DNA from: CAYWFU01 sp964457585 | GTDB lineage: Bacteria; JACRDZ01 | Length of the DNA: 42,201 nucleotides | Direction: 5' to 3' | Assembly: GCA_964457585.1 (NCBI GenBank) | Contig: CAYWFU010000020.1 | Location: 1-42,201 of the forward strand | In this document: positions 16,123 through 23,852 of the stretch, in pieces | Layout: each line of letters opens with the position of its first letter | Position numbering within the stretch: position 1 is the first letter of the stretch | Made by a program: the position numbers and the translations under genes | The notes under the pieces: generated by a model | Databases searched by the model: none | Told to the model about the DNA's origin: nothing | Seen by the model: the letters and a program-made list of their open reading frames with translations, nothing else

Positions 16123-17634
16123 ATGCAATTAAATAAAATTCGTTCAAAAATTAAATCAATTAATCCTTTTATCCTTGCATCTGTTTCAGGGATATTGCTT
16201 GCAGTTTCTTTCCCGAGTTTTAATTATTCTTTCTTAATCTGGGTTAGCTTAACTCCTCTTCTAATAGCACTTGAAAATACAGAAGGGAAAACTGCATTCT
16301 GGATTGGATATACTCAAGGTTTGATCTTTACTTTAATATCCCTTTTCTGGATAAAAATTTTTCATGTTTTAGCTTTACCGGGTATGCTGCTTGTGTTCTC
16401 AATTTATTTTGGTATTTTCGCATGGTTATATACTTTATTAAGAAAACACTTTCATTCATTTAAACCATGGCTGGCACCTCTTATCTGGGTATCCATAGAA
16501 TATCTTCGTTCAATCGGATTTCTCGGATTTGCATGGAATTGTCTTGGATATTCTCAATATAAAAATATTTATTTGATTCAGTTTGCTGATTATACTGGTG
16601 TCGCAGGTGTGTCATTCCTTATTGTTTTTACCAATGCCTGTCTTATGGATATTTTTTTTAATGAAAAAAGTCAGATTAAATATTATTGGATAAATACTGT
16701 ATTAATAATGCTGGCTTTTTTTTATGGTTATTTTTCTTTAAACAAAAAAACTGAAAGCACCCGGTCTCTTAAAATTGGAATAATTCAGGGTAATTTTGAT
16801 GCTAGAATGTATAATGACTATATTAAATTATCCACGCTTAAAAAACTTTCTTCAAAATTTTCAGGTCTTGATTTAGAAATATATACGGAAACTGTTTTGA
16901 TGGAAAATTTGTTAAATAATTTTATGATTAGAAATGAAGTCGAAAATATTGCCAGGCAAAACAATTCATTTATTTTAATTGGAAACCCTGTAGCAGAGAG
17001 TTCACCTGATAATACTGTCAAGGATTTTAATAGTGTTTATTTAATTAATCCGGAAGGCTCATTTTTGCAACGATATGACAAAATGCATCTTGTCCCATTT
17101 GGGGAAGTTTTTCCTTTTCATAATTCCTTTGATTTTATCAGAGAATGGGAAAAAGAAGTGGATTGCGGGGGATTTGAACCTGGTAAAGAAAGAGTAGTTT
17201 TTGAACTAAAAGATAAAAATCGAAAAGCATATTTTTCCACTATTATATGTTTTGAAGCAGTATTTGGCGATTTAACCAGAAAATTTGTAAAGGATGGCGC
17301 ACAATTTCTTGTTAATATTACCAATGATTCATGGTCATATAGTACTGCTTCTCATTATCAGCATGCAATAATGAGCATTTTTCGGGCAATTGAAAATCGA
17401 GTATATTTTGTAAGAGCAGCTAATACAGGTGTATCTTTTATAATTGATCCCTATGGAAGAATATTAAGGAAATTAGATGTATTTAAGCAAGGAATTTTGG
17501 AAGATAAAATTTATTTAAAAAATAAAAATGATCTTACATTTTATTCAAAATACGGTGATGTGTTTTCTCAAATTTGTGTTGGTATTTTATTAATATTTGT
17601 AACTTTATATTTTATAAATTGTAAATTAAATTAA
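16123..17634 (+). CDS. lnt: Apolipoprotein N-acyltransferase
   Basis: Integral inner-membrane enzyme that adds the third acyl chain to lipoproteins before Lol sorting, which supports a diderm envelope. The N-terminal half has about six to eight hydrophobic helices; the periplasmic half is a carbon-nitrogen hydrolase domain. Nucleophile region ICFEAVFGD (Cys), lysine in YDKMHLVPFGEVFPF and the glutamate in YTETVLMENL form the Glu-Lys-Cys triad; the usual PET around the glutamate reads TET here. NDSW and RAIENRVYFVRAANTG are also conserved. I place the start at 16123 (503 residues), 2 bp after the DUF1848 stop; the longer frame from 16081 overlaps that gene. The stop codon lies inside a repeat element. 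Confidence 0.93.
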   Translation: MQLNKIRSKIKSINPFILASVSGILLAVSFPSFNYSFLIWVSLTPLLIALENTEGKTAFWIGYTQGLIFTLISLFWIKIFHVLALPGMLLVFSIYFGIFAWLYTLLRKHFHSFKPWLAPLIWVSIEYLRSIGFLGFAWNCLGYSQYKNIYLIQFADYTGVAGVSFLIVFTNACLMDIFFNEKSQIKYYWINTVLIMLAFFYGYFSLNKKTESTRSLKIGIIQGNFDARMYNDYIKLSTLKKLSSKFSGLDLEIYTETVLMENLLNNFMIRNEVENIARQNNSFILIGNPVAESSPDNTVKDFNSVYLINPEGSFLQRYDKMHLVPFGEVFPFHNSFDFIREWEKEVDCGGFEPGKERVVFELKDKNRKAYFSTIICFEAVFGDLTRKFVKDGAQFLVNITNDSWSYSTASHYQHAIMSIFRAIENRVYFVRAANTGVSFIIDPYGRILRKLDVFKQGILEDKIYLKNKNDLTFYSKYGDVFSQICVGILLIFVTLYFINCKLN

Positions 17635-17711
17635 GCTCGATAAATCGAGCAACTACAAAAATTTAATGTAGAGACGCAAAATTTTACGTCTCTACTTTCA
17701 ATTTCCTATAC
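17627..17711. repeat. Small palindromic element, copy A, at the 3' end of lnt
   Basis: Begins TAAATTAAGCTCGATAA, contains the hairpin GCTCGAT-AA-ATCGAGC (17635-17650), then CAACTAC, a second hairpin GTAGAGACG/CGTCTCTAC (17668-17676 and 17687-17695), and ends TTTCAATTTCCTATAC (17696-17711). The two ends are shared with copy B at 19191-19273 while the middle differs. It supplies the stop codon of lnt. Apart from the small gene at 17807, the remainder of the gap (17712-17806) shows nothing. Confidence 0.65.
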
Positions 17712-17806
17712 ATTAAAAATAGAACAAATTTATTTTGCTTAAGTTTTTATACTTTTTGCCGAATATATAATCAAGATTAAAAAGAATAAACATGAGGGCT
17801 AAAAAA

Positions 17807-17947
17807 ATGGAACAAGCATTGAAGCTATTGGACAATATAATAAAAAAATATAGAATGTTTAATAGCAATATCCACATTGTTGATTTTGTTGCAAAAGTTG
17901 AAGAACTTAAAAAAGATGTTAAGAGAGAAAATGTTGCAACAAAATAG
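17807..17947 (+). CDS. Small hypothetical protein (46 residues)
   Basis: A short reading frame in the gap between lnt and recR, starting MEQALKLLDNIIKKY and ending VKRENVATK. It is charged and probably helical, without signal peptide or cysteine. GAGGG lies 8 bases before the ATG at 17807; a longer frame from 17792 lacks a ribosome-binding site. It is convergent with recR, the stops being 8 bp apart. Not recognised. The helical composition and Shine-Dalgarno site favour a real gene, but its shortness leaves doubt. Confidence 0.45.
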   Translation: MEQALKLLDNIIKKYRMFNSNIHIVDFVAKVEELKKDVKRENVATK

Positions 17948-17955
17948 TTGAGGAT

Positions 17956-18561
17956 TTATATTTCCCGTCTGCCTTCAATTGCTTTTCCAATAGTAGGGCC
18001 ATCTATATATTCTAAATCCCCGCCCATTGGTACACCAGATGCAATCCTGCTTATTTTTATATTTAATGGTTTAATTAACTGAGCTAAATATATAGCTGTT
18101 GCTTCGCCATCCATTGTGGGATTTGTAGCTAAAATTACTTCTTTTACTGAAGAAGAAGAATTTGAAAGTCTTAACATGAGTTCTTTTATTTTAATATTAC
18201 TTGGTGATATCCCTTTCAAGGGAGAAAGTCTTCCCAGTAATACATGATAATACCCCTTATACATATTTGCTTTTTCAATTGAAATTAAATCTTTTGGCTC
18301 TTCAACAACACATAATAAAGAAGGATCACGTTTCGCATTACGGCAGATATTACATAAATTTGCTTCAGATATATTATAGCACTGCTGACAATAAGTTATT
18401 TTTTCTTTAACTTCTTTAATAGCTTCCCTTAAATTTTCAGCTTCTTCACGAGAAGCACTTAAAATATAATAAGCTAAACGCTCTGCTGTCCTGGTTCCAA
18501 TGCCCGGCATTTTTTTAAATTCTTTAATTAATTTTTCTAGACTGCTTGCTATTTGCTGCAT
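17956..18561 (-). CDS. recR: Recombination protein RecR
   Basis: Partner of RecO/RecF in loading RecA at single-strand gaps. The 201 residues show the family order: helix-hairpin-helix (PGIGTRTAERLAYYIL from 19), a four-cysteine zinc finger (C58, C61, C70, C73), and the Toprim domain beginning LCVVEEPKDL with the later EVILATNPTMDGEATAIYL block and the C-terminal GVPMGGDLEYIDGPTIGKAIEGR. Its first base overlaps the last base of ybaB, the common ybaB-recR pairing. dnaX, which usually leads this operon, is absent; a ferredoxin lies upstream instead. Confidence 0.97.
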   Translation of the reverse strand: MQQIASSLEKLIKEFKKMPGIGTRTAERLAYYILSASREEAENLREAIKEVKEKITYCQQCYNISEANLCNICRNAKRDPSLLCVVEEPKDLISIEKANMYKGYYHVLLGRLSPLKGISPSNIKIKELMLRLSNSSSSVKEVILATNPTMDGEATAIYLAQLIKPLNIKISRIASGVPMGGDLEYIDGPTIGKAIEGRREI

Positions 18562-18887
18562 TACATTAGACCTGGAATATTAAATCCTTTTGTAAGTCCC
18601 TGCATTTCATTCTCTACCATTTTAAGTGACTGCCTGATTGCTTCATTAACTCCGGAAAGGATTAAATCTTCAAGCATTTCAACATCATTAGGATTTACTA
18701 CTTCTTTCTCTATTTTAATTTTTAAAATTTCCTGTTTGCCATTTATTGTAATATTTACCATTCCACCGCCAGTGGATACATTTAAAACCTTGTTTTCTAA
18801 TTCTTTCTGCAATCTACCCATCTGCGACTGCATTTCCTGCACTTTTTTTAACATATTACCCATATTTCCCATTTGTCCTTTACCCAT
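18561..18887 (-). CDS. ybaB: YbaB/EbfC family nucleoid-associated protein
   Basis: A 108-residue DNA-binding dimer of the YbaB/EbfC family. It has the typical Gly/Met-rich N-terminus (GKGQMGNMGNMLKKVQEMQ), the long helix QSQMGRLQKELENK, the strand VNITINGKQEILKIKI and VNPNDVEMLEDLILSGVNEA. Members bind DNA with little specificity and are usually next to recR, as here, with a one-base overlap. The start follows AAAGGA by eight bases. The length is normal. Confidence 0.94.
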   Translation of the reverse strand: MGKGQMGNMGNMLKKVQEMQSQMGRLQKELENKVLNVSTGGGMVNITINGKQEILKIKIEKEVVNPNDVEMLEDLILSGVNEAIRQSLKMVENEMQGLTKGFNIPGLM

Positions 18888-18916
18888 TTTAATATCCTTT
18901 CATATCGTATTAGTAT

Positions 18917-19102
18917 TTATTGTTCAAGTATCAAACATTTTTCAGGACAGCTCTCAACGCAAGTCCCGCATTCAATACAAGCTTCAGGATGCACAATATG
19001 CGATTTCCCATCCTTAACTTCAAAAACATTCGGGTCTACAGGACAAACAGATTGACATGTCCCTTCACCAGTACATTTTTCAATTTGAATTTTTATTGGC
19101 AT
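18917..19102 (-). CDS. Small ferredoxin with one altered cluster site
   Basis: A 61-residue two-cluster-type ferredoxin. The C-terminal motif is complete: C42, C45, C48, C52 in CIECGTCVESCP. The N-terminal motif is CTGEGTCQSVCP: C10, C16 and C20 are present but the second cysteine is Glu13 (codon GAA). With the usual swapped ligation, C20 serves the second cluster and C52 the first, so the first site keeps three cysteines. In Pyrococcus and some Desulfovibrio ferredoxins an Asp at this place gives a [3Fe-4S]/[4Fe-4S] interconvertible cluster; I infer similar behaviour. GGGAG lies about 12 bases upstream. It precedes ybaB on the same strand. Confidence 0.9.
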   Translation of the reverse strand: MPIKIQIEKCTGEGTCQSVCPVDPNVFEVKDGKSHIVHPEACIECGTCVESCPEKCLILEQ

Positions 19103-19174
19103 TAAAATAAACTCCCTTCATAATTTTTAAATATTTATTAATATAACATACATGAAAATTAAAATCAAATATTC

Positions 19175-19289
19175 TGAACCAAATTCCATATAAATTAGGC
19201 TCGATAAATCGAGCAACTACATTACAATATGTTGTAGTTGCCCAATTCATTGGGCTCTTTCAATTTCCTGTACTTTGAACCAAATTCCA
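19175..19289. repeat. Small palindromic element, copy B, flanked by 14-bp direct repeats
   Basis: TAAATTAGGCTCGATAA (19191-19207) opens a run of three hairpins: GCTCGAT/ATCGAGC (19199-19214), CAACTAC/GTAGTTG (19214-19220 and 19234-19240) and GCCCAAT/ATTGGGC (19240-19255). It ends TTTCAATTTCCTGTAC (19258-19273). TGAACCAAATTCCA occurs on both sides (19175-19188 and 19276-19289), as a target-site duplication would. The ends match copy A at 17627-17711; the 17-bp opening recurs exactly at 42134-42150. Confidence 0.65.
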
Positions 19290-19291
19290 AC

Positions 19292-19319
19292 TTGACATAA
19301 ATAAAAAATATGCTAATAT
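19292..19319 (+). promoter_or_regulatory. Promoter of the tetR-exporter operon
   Basis: TTGACA (19292-19297), 16 bp, TAATAT (19314-19319) with an upstream TG (extended -10). Both boxes are close to consensus, so the unrepressed promoter should be strong. Confidence 0.65.
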
Positions 19320-19320
19320 A

Positions 19321-19338
19321 TGGGTGGTTGCCCACCCA
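19321..19338 (+). promoter_or_regulatory. Palindromic operator candidate for the TetR regulator
   Basis: TGGGTGG-TTGC-CCACCCA is a perfect 7-bp inverted repeat starting two bases after the -10 box and covering the expected transcription start. This is the classic place for autorepression by the TetR protein encoded immediately downstream. The GC-rich word stands out from the AT-rich surroundings. Confidence 0.55.
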
Positions 19339-19353
19339 CACAAAAGGATTTTT

Positions 19354-19986
19354 ATGAAAAACAAAAAAGAATTAATAAAACAAAAAATGATTGAAAGCGC
19401 TGCCTGCGAATTCGCTTCTTATGGATTTGAAAAAGCCAATATTAATACGATTTCCCAAAAAGCGGGTTTTGGCAAGGGTACAATCTATAATTATTTTAAA
19501 AATAAGGATGCCCTTCTTATTGAATCCGTTCGCTTTGCCTCTCATATGGTTACTGAACTGGCACGAAAAAAAATTGCAAATGAAAAAGATGTTATAAAAA
19601 AATTATACCTTATTATTTATTCACATTTTGAGTTCTCCCATGTGCATGAAGAATTGCTAAAAGTTCTTATAAAGGAAGGCTATTCAGCACCTTCTAATTT
19701 GCAGAAAAAAATTCTTGAAGCAATGGACGAATGTTATCATCTTGTTATGGAAGTCATATTTGAAGGAAAAGAAAAAAAAATATTTGCATCATGGGTGGAT
19801 GGATTTACATGTGCAAATCTTTTGACTGGAATGCTGTTTCATCATGATTGTACATGCTGGGCACTGAAAGGCAGCATAAAGCATCCTGAAAAGGAAACGA
19901 AAATTATTTTTAATTATTTAATTAGAGGGATTTGTACCATTCAATCTCAAAACCAGATTGATAAATTAGGAGAGTATTATGAATAA
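19354..19986 (+). CDS. TetR/AcrR family transcriptional regulator
   Basis: A 210-residue repressor-type regulator. The N-terminal helix-turn-helix reads INTISQKAGFGKGTIYNYF then KNKDALL, the standard TetR DNA-binding pattern; the rest is the variable ligand/dimer domain and contains several Cys and His residues (HHDCTCW) that may be coincidental. I start it at the ATG at 19354, preceded by AAAGGA; the frame can be extended to a GTG at 19324, but that lies in the operator palindrome. It overlaps the ABC ATPase start by 8 bases and likely represses the whole five-gene operon. Confidence 0.92.
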   Translation: MKNKKELIKQKMIESAACEFASYGFEKANINTISQKAGFGKGTIYNYFKNKDALLIESVRFASHMVTELARKKIANEKDVIKKLYLIIYSHFEFSHVHEELLKVLIKEGYSAPSNLQKKILEAMDECYHLVMEVIFEGKEKKIFASWVDGFTCANLLTGMLFHHDCTCWALKGSIKHPEKETKIIFNYLIRGICTIQSQNQIDKLGEYYE

Positions 19987-20656
19987 TGATTTTTTAATTG
20001 TCGCAGAAAATATAAGTAAATCTTACTGGACTGAAAATATTGAAACCAAAATATTGGACAGCACCTCATTTAAAATCAAAAAAGGTGTGTTCATTGTTGT
20101 ATTGGGTGTTTCAGGAAGCGGAAAAACTACATTATTAAATCTTATTGGCGCAATGGATTCTCCTACTACTGGAAATATAGTAATAGAAGGTAATAATATC
20201 ACAAATCTTCCACAAAAAGATTTGACTAATTTTAGACGTGATAAATTAGGTTTTATTTTTCAATTTTATAATCTGCTCCCCACACTTACTGCTTTAGAAA
20301 ATATTCAATGCGGACTTGAAATTCTTCCCTTATCTAGAGAGGAGATTAAAGATAGAAGTTTGGAATTTCTGGATAAAGTCGGGCTTAAGGAAAAAAGAGA
20401 TAAATTCCCCTCACAGCTTTCTGGCGGTGAACAGCAGAGAATAGCAATGGCACGAGCATTGGCAAAAAAACCTATATTGATTCTGGCTGATGAACCTACA
20501 GGGAATCTTGATGAACATACCGGAGAAAAAATGATTAAGCTTATGAAAGATCTAAATCATGAAACACAAGCAACTTTTATCGTTGTTACTCATAATCAAA
20601 AAATATCAAGAATAGCAGATAGAGTTCTTCAAATTCATGAAGGTAAAATTATATGA
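19979..20656 (+). CDS. ABC transporter ATP-binding protein (LolD/MacB type)
   Basis: Cytoplasmic ATPase of a MacB/LolCDE-type (type VII) ABC system. All motifs are present in 225 residues: Walker A GVSGSGKTT, Q-loop FQFYNLLPTLTALENI, signature LSGGEQQRIAMARAL, Walker B ILILADEPTGNLD and the switch histidine in VVTHN. Length and the FYNLLPTLTA wording are typical of the LolD/MacB/YbbA group. The start overlaps tetR by 8 bases with GGAGAG upstream, and the stop overlaps the permease start (ATGA), so the genes are translationally coupled. Confidence 0.95.
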   Translation: MNNDFLIVAENISKSYWTENIETKILDSTSFKIKKGVFIVVLGVSGSGKTTLLNLIGAMDSPTTGNIVIEGNNITNLPQKDLTNFRRDKLGFIFQFYNLLPTLTALENIQCGLEILPLSREEIKDRSLEFLDKVGLKEKRDKFPSQLSGGEQQRIAMARALAKKPILILADEPTGNLDEHTGEKMIKLMKDLNHETQATFIVVTHNQKISRIADRVLQIHEGKII

Positions 20657-23034
20657 AAACAATCTATATAAAAGTTTTACGCGATTTAAAAAAAATGAAA
20701 CTTCACACATTGGCAATTATCCTGACTTTAGCCTGTGGGATTGGAGTGTATACTGGCGTAGATATGGGGATAAAGAGTCTTTTCTATACACGTGACAAAA
20801 TTTTTAAAGATATGAATTTTGCTGATCTTGAAATTCAAATCCTGCCAGAGGACATTCGTAACTTGCCGGATTTCAGCGATATCCCGGAAATAAAACACGT
20901 TGAACAGCGTCTTGTTATGCCCGGAATAATCCAACTTAAAAATAACACACGGCTCACTGCACTAATGGTATTTCAGGAAAACCTAAAACCTGATATAAAT
21001 AAATTAGAAATTATTGAAGGCAGAAATATCAATGGAAACAAACTTGATGAAGCTATAGCAGAAAAGACTCTGCTGGTTCATCATGGAATTAAACCGGGGG
21101 ATTTAGTTGAACTTAAAATTGGAGAAAAAATTTATAAAAACAAAATAGTTGGTATTGGTATTAGCCCTGAATACATTATCATAAGCGCTAATCCTGAAGC
21201 CCTTTTACCAGAAAAAGGATCATTAGGTGTAGTATTTTCCTCTCTTAAACAAATCCATGAAAATCTTGGATTCACAATGGTAAATGATATTTTATTTTCT
21301 TATAAAGAAAATGTAAATAAGAAAAAAGTGCAGGCAAAAATTCTTGAAAAACTTAAGGATATAAATCTTGAGCGAGTTTTACCGCTTGAAGAACATTTTA
21401 CGTATAAATATCTTCAACTTGATTTAAATGCCTATGAAATGTATGTCCCTGCAATCGTGGTTGTACTGGGTGCTCTTTCATTCATAATAACTCTTATAAA
21501 TTTTAATAGACTTATAATGCATCAGCGTAAGGAAATAGGAGCGATTTTAGCTATTGGATATCAAAGTTCTGTAATATTAAAAGCATATGCACTTGGTGCA
21601 GGAATAATCTGCATTGGTGGTATGATTATAGGATTTCCATTAAGTATTTTTTTGCGAAATATATATACTTACATCTATAATAATGCTCATGGATTAATAA
21701 ATGTATATAATACTGTATTTTTTGTTAGTCTGGTTAAAGGTGTGATATTTGCGCTATTTGCAATAGGAATTTCTTTTTATATACCTCTATTTCGTTTACT
21801 TAAATTATCTCCAAGAGAAATAATCCATCCGACTTTTAAAGAAAGTATTTTAAGCAGTTCAATAATCCGCCGGGTATTTTCTTCAATATCTCTTCTCTCC
21901 ATTGGAAATAAACTGGGGATAAGAAATATTTTCCGTAATCCTGTAAGGTCTGCTTCAACAACCATTTCAATTGCTTTTTCAATTGGTGTGACAATATCAT
22001 ATATGGTGCTTACAACTTCAACAATTAAAACTGTTAAAGAACGATTTGATAGAAATAAATGGCATCTTGCATCAGATTTTTTATATCCAGTTTTTTATGA
22101 AGATTATGAGGAATTTAAAAAAATTAATGGAGTAACTGAAATAGAACCTTATTTCAGGCATTATGTGGAAATAGGAAAATATGATTCTTCACGAAAAAAT
22201 AGTAATTCCGATGAACATCTTGAAGGTTCTGGTATGATAGGTTTTCATTCAAATTCGGCAATGAGAAAATTACCCCTTATGGCTGGCCGGCATTTTGAAA
22301 ATAAAAATGAAATAGTCTTAAGTTATGATCTTGTCAAAAAATTAAAATTAAAACTTGGAGATGTAGTTCAGGTAAAAGTCGGAATGAAAAAATTTAATTT
22401 TACTATGGTAGGATATAAATCAGATGTTATTGTAGGAGAAACATTTATAGATTTCTATCGTGCAAGAGAAATATTCGAATTTCCTGATGAAGCATCGGGT
22501 GTATTTGTAAAAACAAAACCGGATGCTATGAATAAAGTGGAAACAGAAATTTACAATAAAGGATTTGTAGCTAAAGTTACACGAAAGAATGTCCTTGTTG
22601 ATAAATTTATAAAATTAATAGAAGATGTAACAGGCATAATAGATATAGCTCGCGGAATAAGTATTTTTGTAGCTTTATTATTTATTTTCACCAGTGTTAA
22701 TTTTGGAATAAGTGAACGAGAAGGTGAATTTGCCACCTTAAAAGCAATAGGTTATAGTAACGCATCATTAAGAACAATTGTTTTTGCTGAATCAATGACA
22801 ATTGGTGTGATGAGTTCAATATTAGCAATTCCATTAGCATCCGGGATATCAGTATATCTGGCTCATCTAACAACAGAGGCATGGTTTAATGTGGACAATT
22901 ATTTTGAAATAAAAGATTTTGCATGGGGAATTGTCCCAATGTTAATGTTAATTCCATTCAGTCTTTTGCCGGGATTTAAATATTTATCTAAAATGAATAT
23001 TACTGAAACTATCAGGACAAAAATTATTGAATGA
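20653..23034 (+). CDS. FtsX-type ABC permease with two FtsX domains
   Basis: A 793-residue inner-membrane permease. One hydrophobic helix near the N-terminus is followed by a large extracytoplasmic domain (about 40-255), three helices (about 260-390, first FtsX domain), a further helix near 435-455, a second extracytoplasmic domain (about 460-670) and three C-terminal helices with a second FtsX domain (LFIFTSVNFGISEREGEFATLKAIGYS). This duplicated layout resembles LolC and LolE fused head to tail, so one chain could serve both halves. Such permeases use mechanical force across the membrane rather than a channel, moving lipoproteins, lipids or peptides. ATGA overlaps couple it to the genes on both sides. 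Confidence 0.9.
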   Translation: MKTIYIKVLRDLKKMKLHTLAIILTLACGIGVYTGVDMGIKSLFYTRDKIFKDMNFADLEIQILPEDIRNLPDFSDIPEIKHVEQRLVMPGIIQLKNNTRLTALMVFQENLKPDINKLEIIEGRNINGNKLDEAIAEKTLLVHHGIKPGDLVELKIGEKIYKNKIVGIGISPEYIIISANPEALLPEKGSLGVVFSSLKQIHENLGFTMVNDILFSYKENVNKKKVQAKILEKLKDINLERVLPLEEHFTYKYLQLDLNAYEMYVPAIVVVLGALSFIITLINFNRLIMHQRKEIGAILAIGYQSSVILKAYALGAGIICIGGMIIGFPLSIFLRNIYTYIYNNAHGLINVYNTVFFVSLVKGVIFALFAIGISFYIPLFRLLKLSPREIIHPTFKESILSSSIIRRVFSSISLLSIGNKLGIRNIFRNPVRSASTTISIAFSIGVTISYMVLTTSTIKTVKERFDRNKWHLASDFLYPVFYEDYEEFKKINGVTEIEPYFRHYVEIGKYDSSRKNSNSDEHLEGSGMIGFHSNSAMRKLPLMAGRHFENKNEIVLSYDLVKKLKLKLGDVVQVKVGMKKFNFTMVGYKSDVIVGETFIDFYRAREIFEFPDEASGVFVKTKPDAMNKVETEIYNKGFVAKVTRKNVLVDKFIKLIEDVTGIIDIARGISIFVALLFIFTSVNFGISEREGEFATLKAIGYSNASLRTIVFAESMTIGVMSSILAIPLASGISVYLAHLTTEAWFNVDNYFEIKDFAWGIVPMLMLIPFSLLPGFKYLSKMNITETIRTKIIE

Positions 23035-23060
23035 TTTGTTTTTTAAAGGAGCATATTAAT

Positions 23061-23852
23061 ATGAAAATTTTTAAAATTTATTTTGTATTTTTTATCTGGA
23101 TTTTACCTTTTAAATTAATTAAAGCTGAACAGCCTGCTCCGCGTGAAATTATGTGGAATGTTATAAATAAATATCGTGCAAATGACGAGAAGCTTACGAT
23201 AAAAATGATATTAATAAATAAAGAAGGCAGAGTTTGGGATAGAACTGCTACTTTTTATATTAAACGTATGGATGAAGAAAATGATAAAGCAATGTTTCTT
23301 TTTCACTCTCCGCCTGATTTATCCGGAAGCGGAGTTTTGACAATTGAAAATAAACATGGAGAAGATGACCAGTGGATGTATGTACCTGCGTATCATACTG
23401 CCAGACGCATTTCTGCAGCAAACAGGTCTGATCAATATATGGGTACGGATTTTTATTATGAAGATGTGATACGTGTGCGTGTTGAAGAGTATGAGTATAA
23501 AATACTTGGGCATGAAAAAATAAATGATATTAATTGCTTGATTCTTGAAAGCACTCCTATCTCTCCAAGATTAAAACTCGAATCCGGTTATGGCAAAATA
23601 GTTTCATGGATCGATCCTGAAAAATTTATGATTTTAAAACAGGATCTATACAGCAAAAAAGATGGAACATTAATTAAGAAACTATTTAATTCAGATTTAG
23701 CAAATTTTAATGGTACTTTAAGATGGAATAAAAGAGAAATGCTCACTTTATCTACAGGACATAGAACAATAGTTGAATATACTAAACAGGAATTCAATAA
23801 AGGAATACCCGATAATTATTTTACTATACACTTTTTAAAAAGAGGCAAATAG
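23061..23852 (+). CDS. Outer-membrane lipoprotein-sorting (LolA-like) protein
   Basis: A 263-residue periplasmic protein with a signal peptide (about 1-22, cleaved near KA-EQ). The body carries the conserved words of the 'outer membrane lipoprotein-sorting protein' family: AMFLFHSPPDLSGSGVLTIE, DQWMYVPAYHTARRI and MGTDFYYEDV. The LolA-like fold carries hydrophobic cargo between membranes. I start it at 23061, where AAAGGAG lies 9 bases upstream, rather than at the overlapping ATG at 23031. Its stop overlaps the start of the next gene by one base. Together with the ABC pair and the beta-barrel it suggests a complete inner-to-outer-membrane route. Confidence 0.92.
   Translation: MKIFKIYFVFFIWILPFKLIKAEQPAPREIMWNVINKYRANDEKLTIKMILINKEGRVWDRTATFYIKRMDEENDKAMFLFHSPPDLSGSGVLTIENKHGEDDQWMYVPAYHTARRISAANRSDQYMGTDFYYEDVIRVRVEEYEYKILGHEKINDINCLILESTPISPRLKLESGYGKIVSWIDPEKFMILKQDLYSKKDGTLIKKLFNSDLANFNGTLRWNKREMLTLSTGHRTIVEYTKQEFNKGIPDNYFTIHFLKRGK

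Noticed and set aside
19324..19353. GTG start extending the TetR regulator
   Set aside because: It lies within the operator palindrome and at the expected transcription start; AAAGGA supports the ATG at 19354.
23031..23060. Earlier ATG for the LolA-like protein overlapping the permease stop
   Set aside because: It would place ten residues before a normal signal peptide; AAAGGAG directs initiation at 23061.
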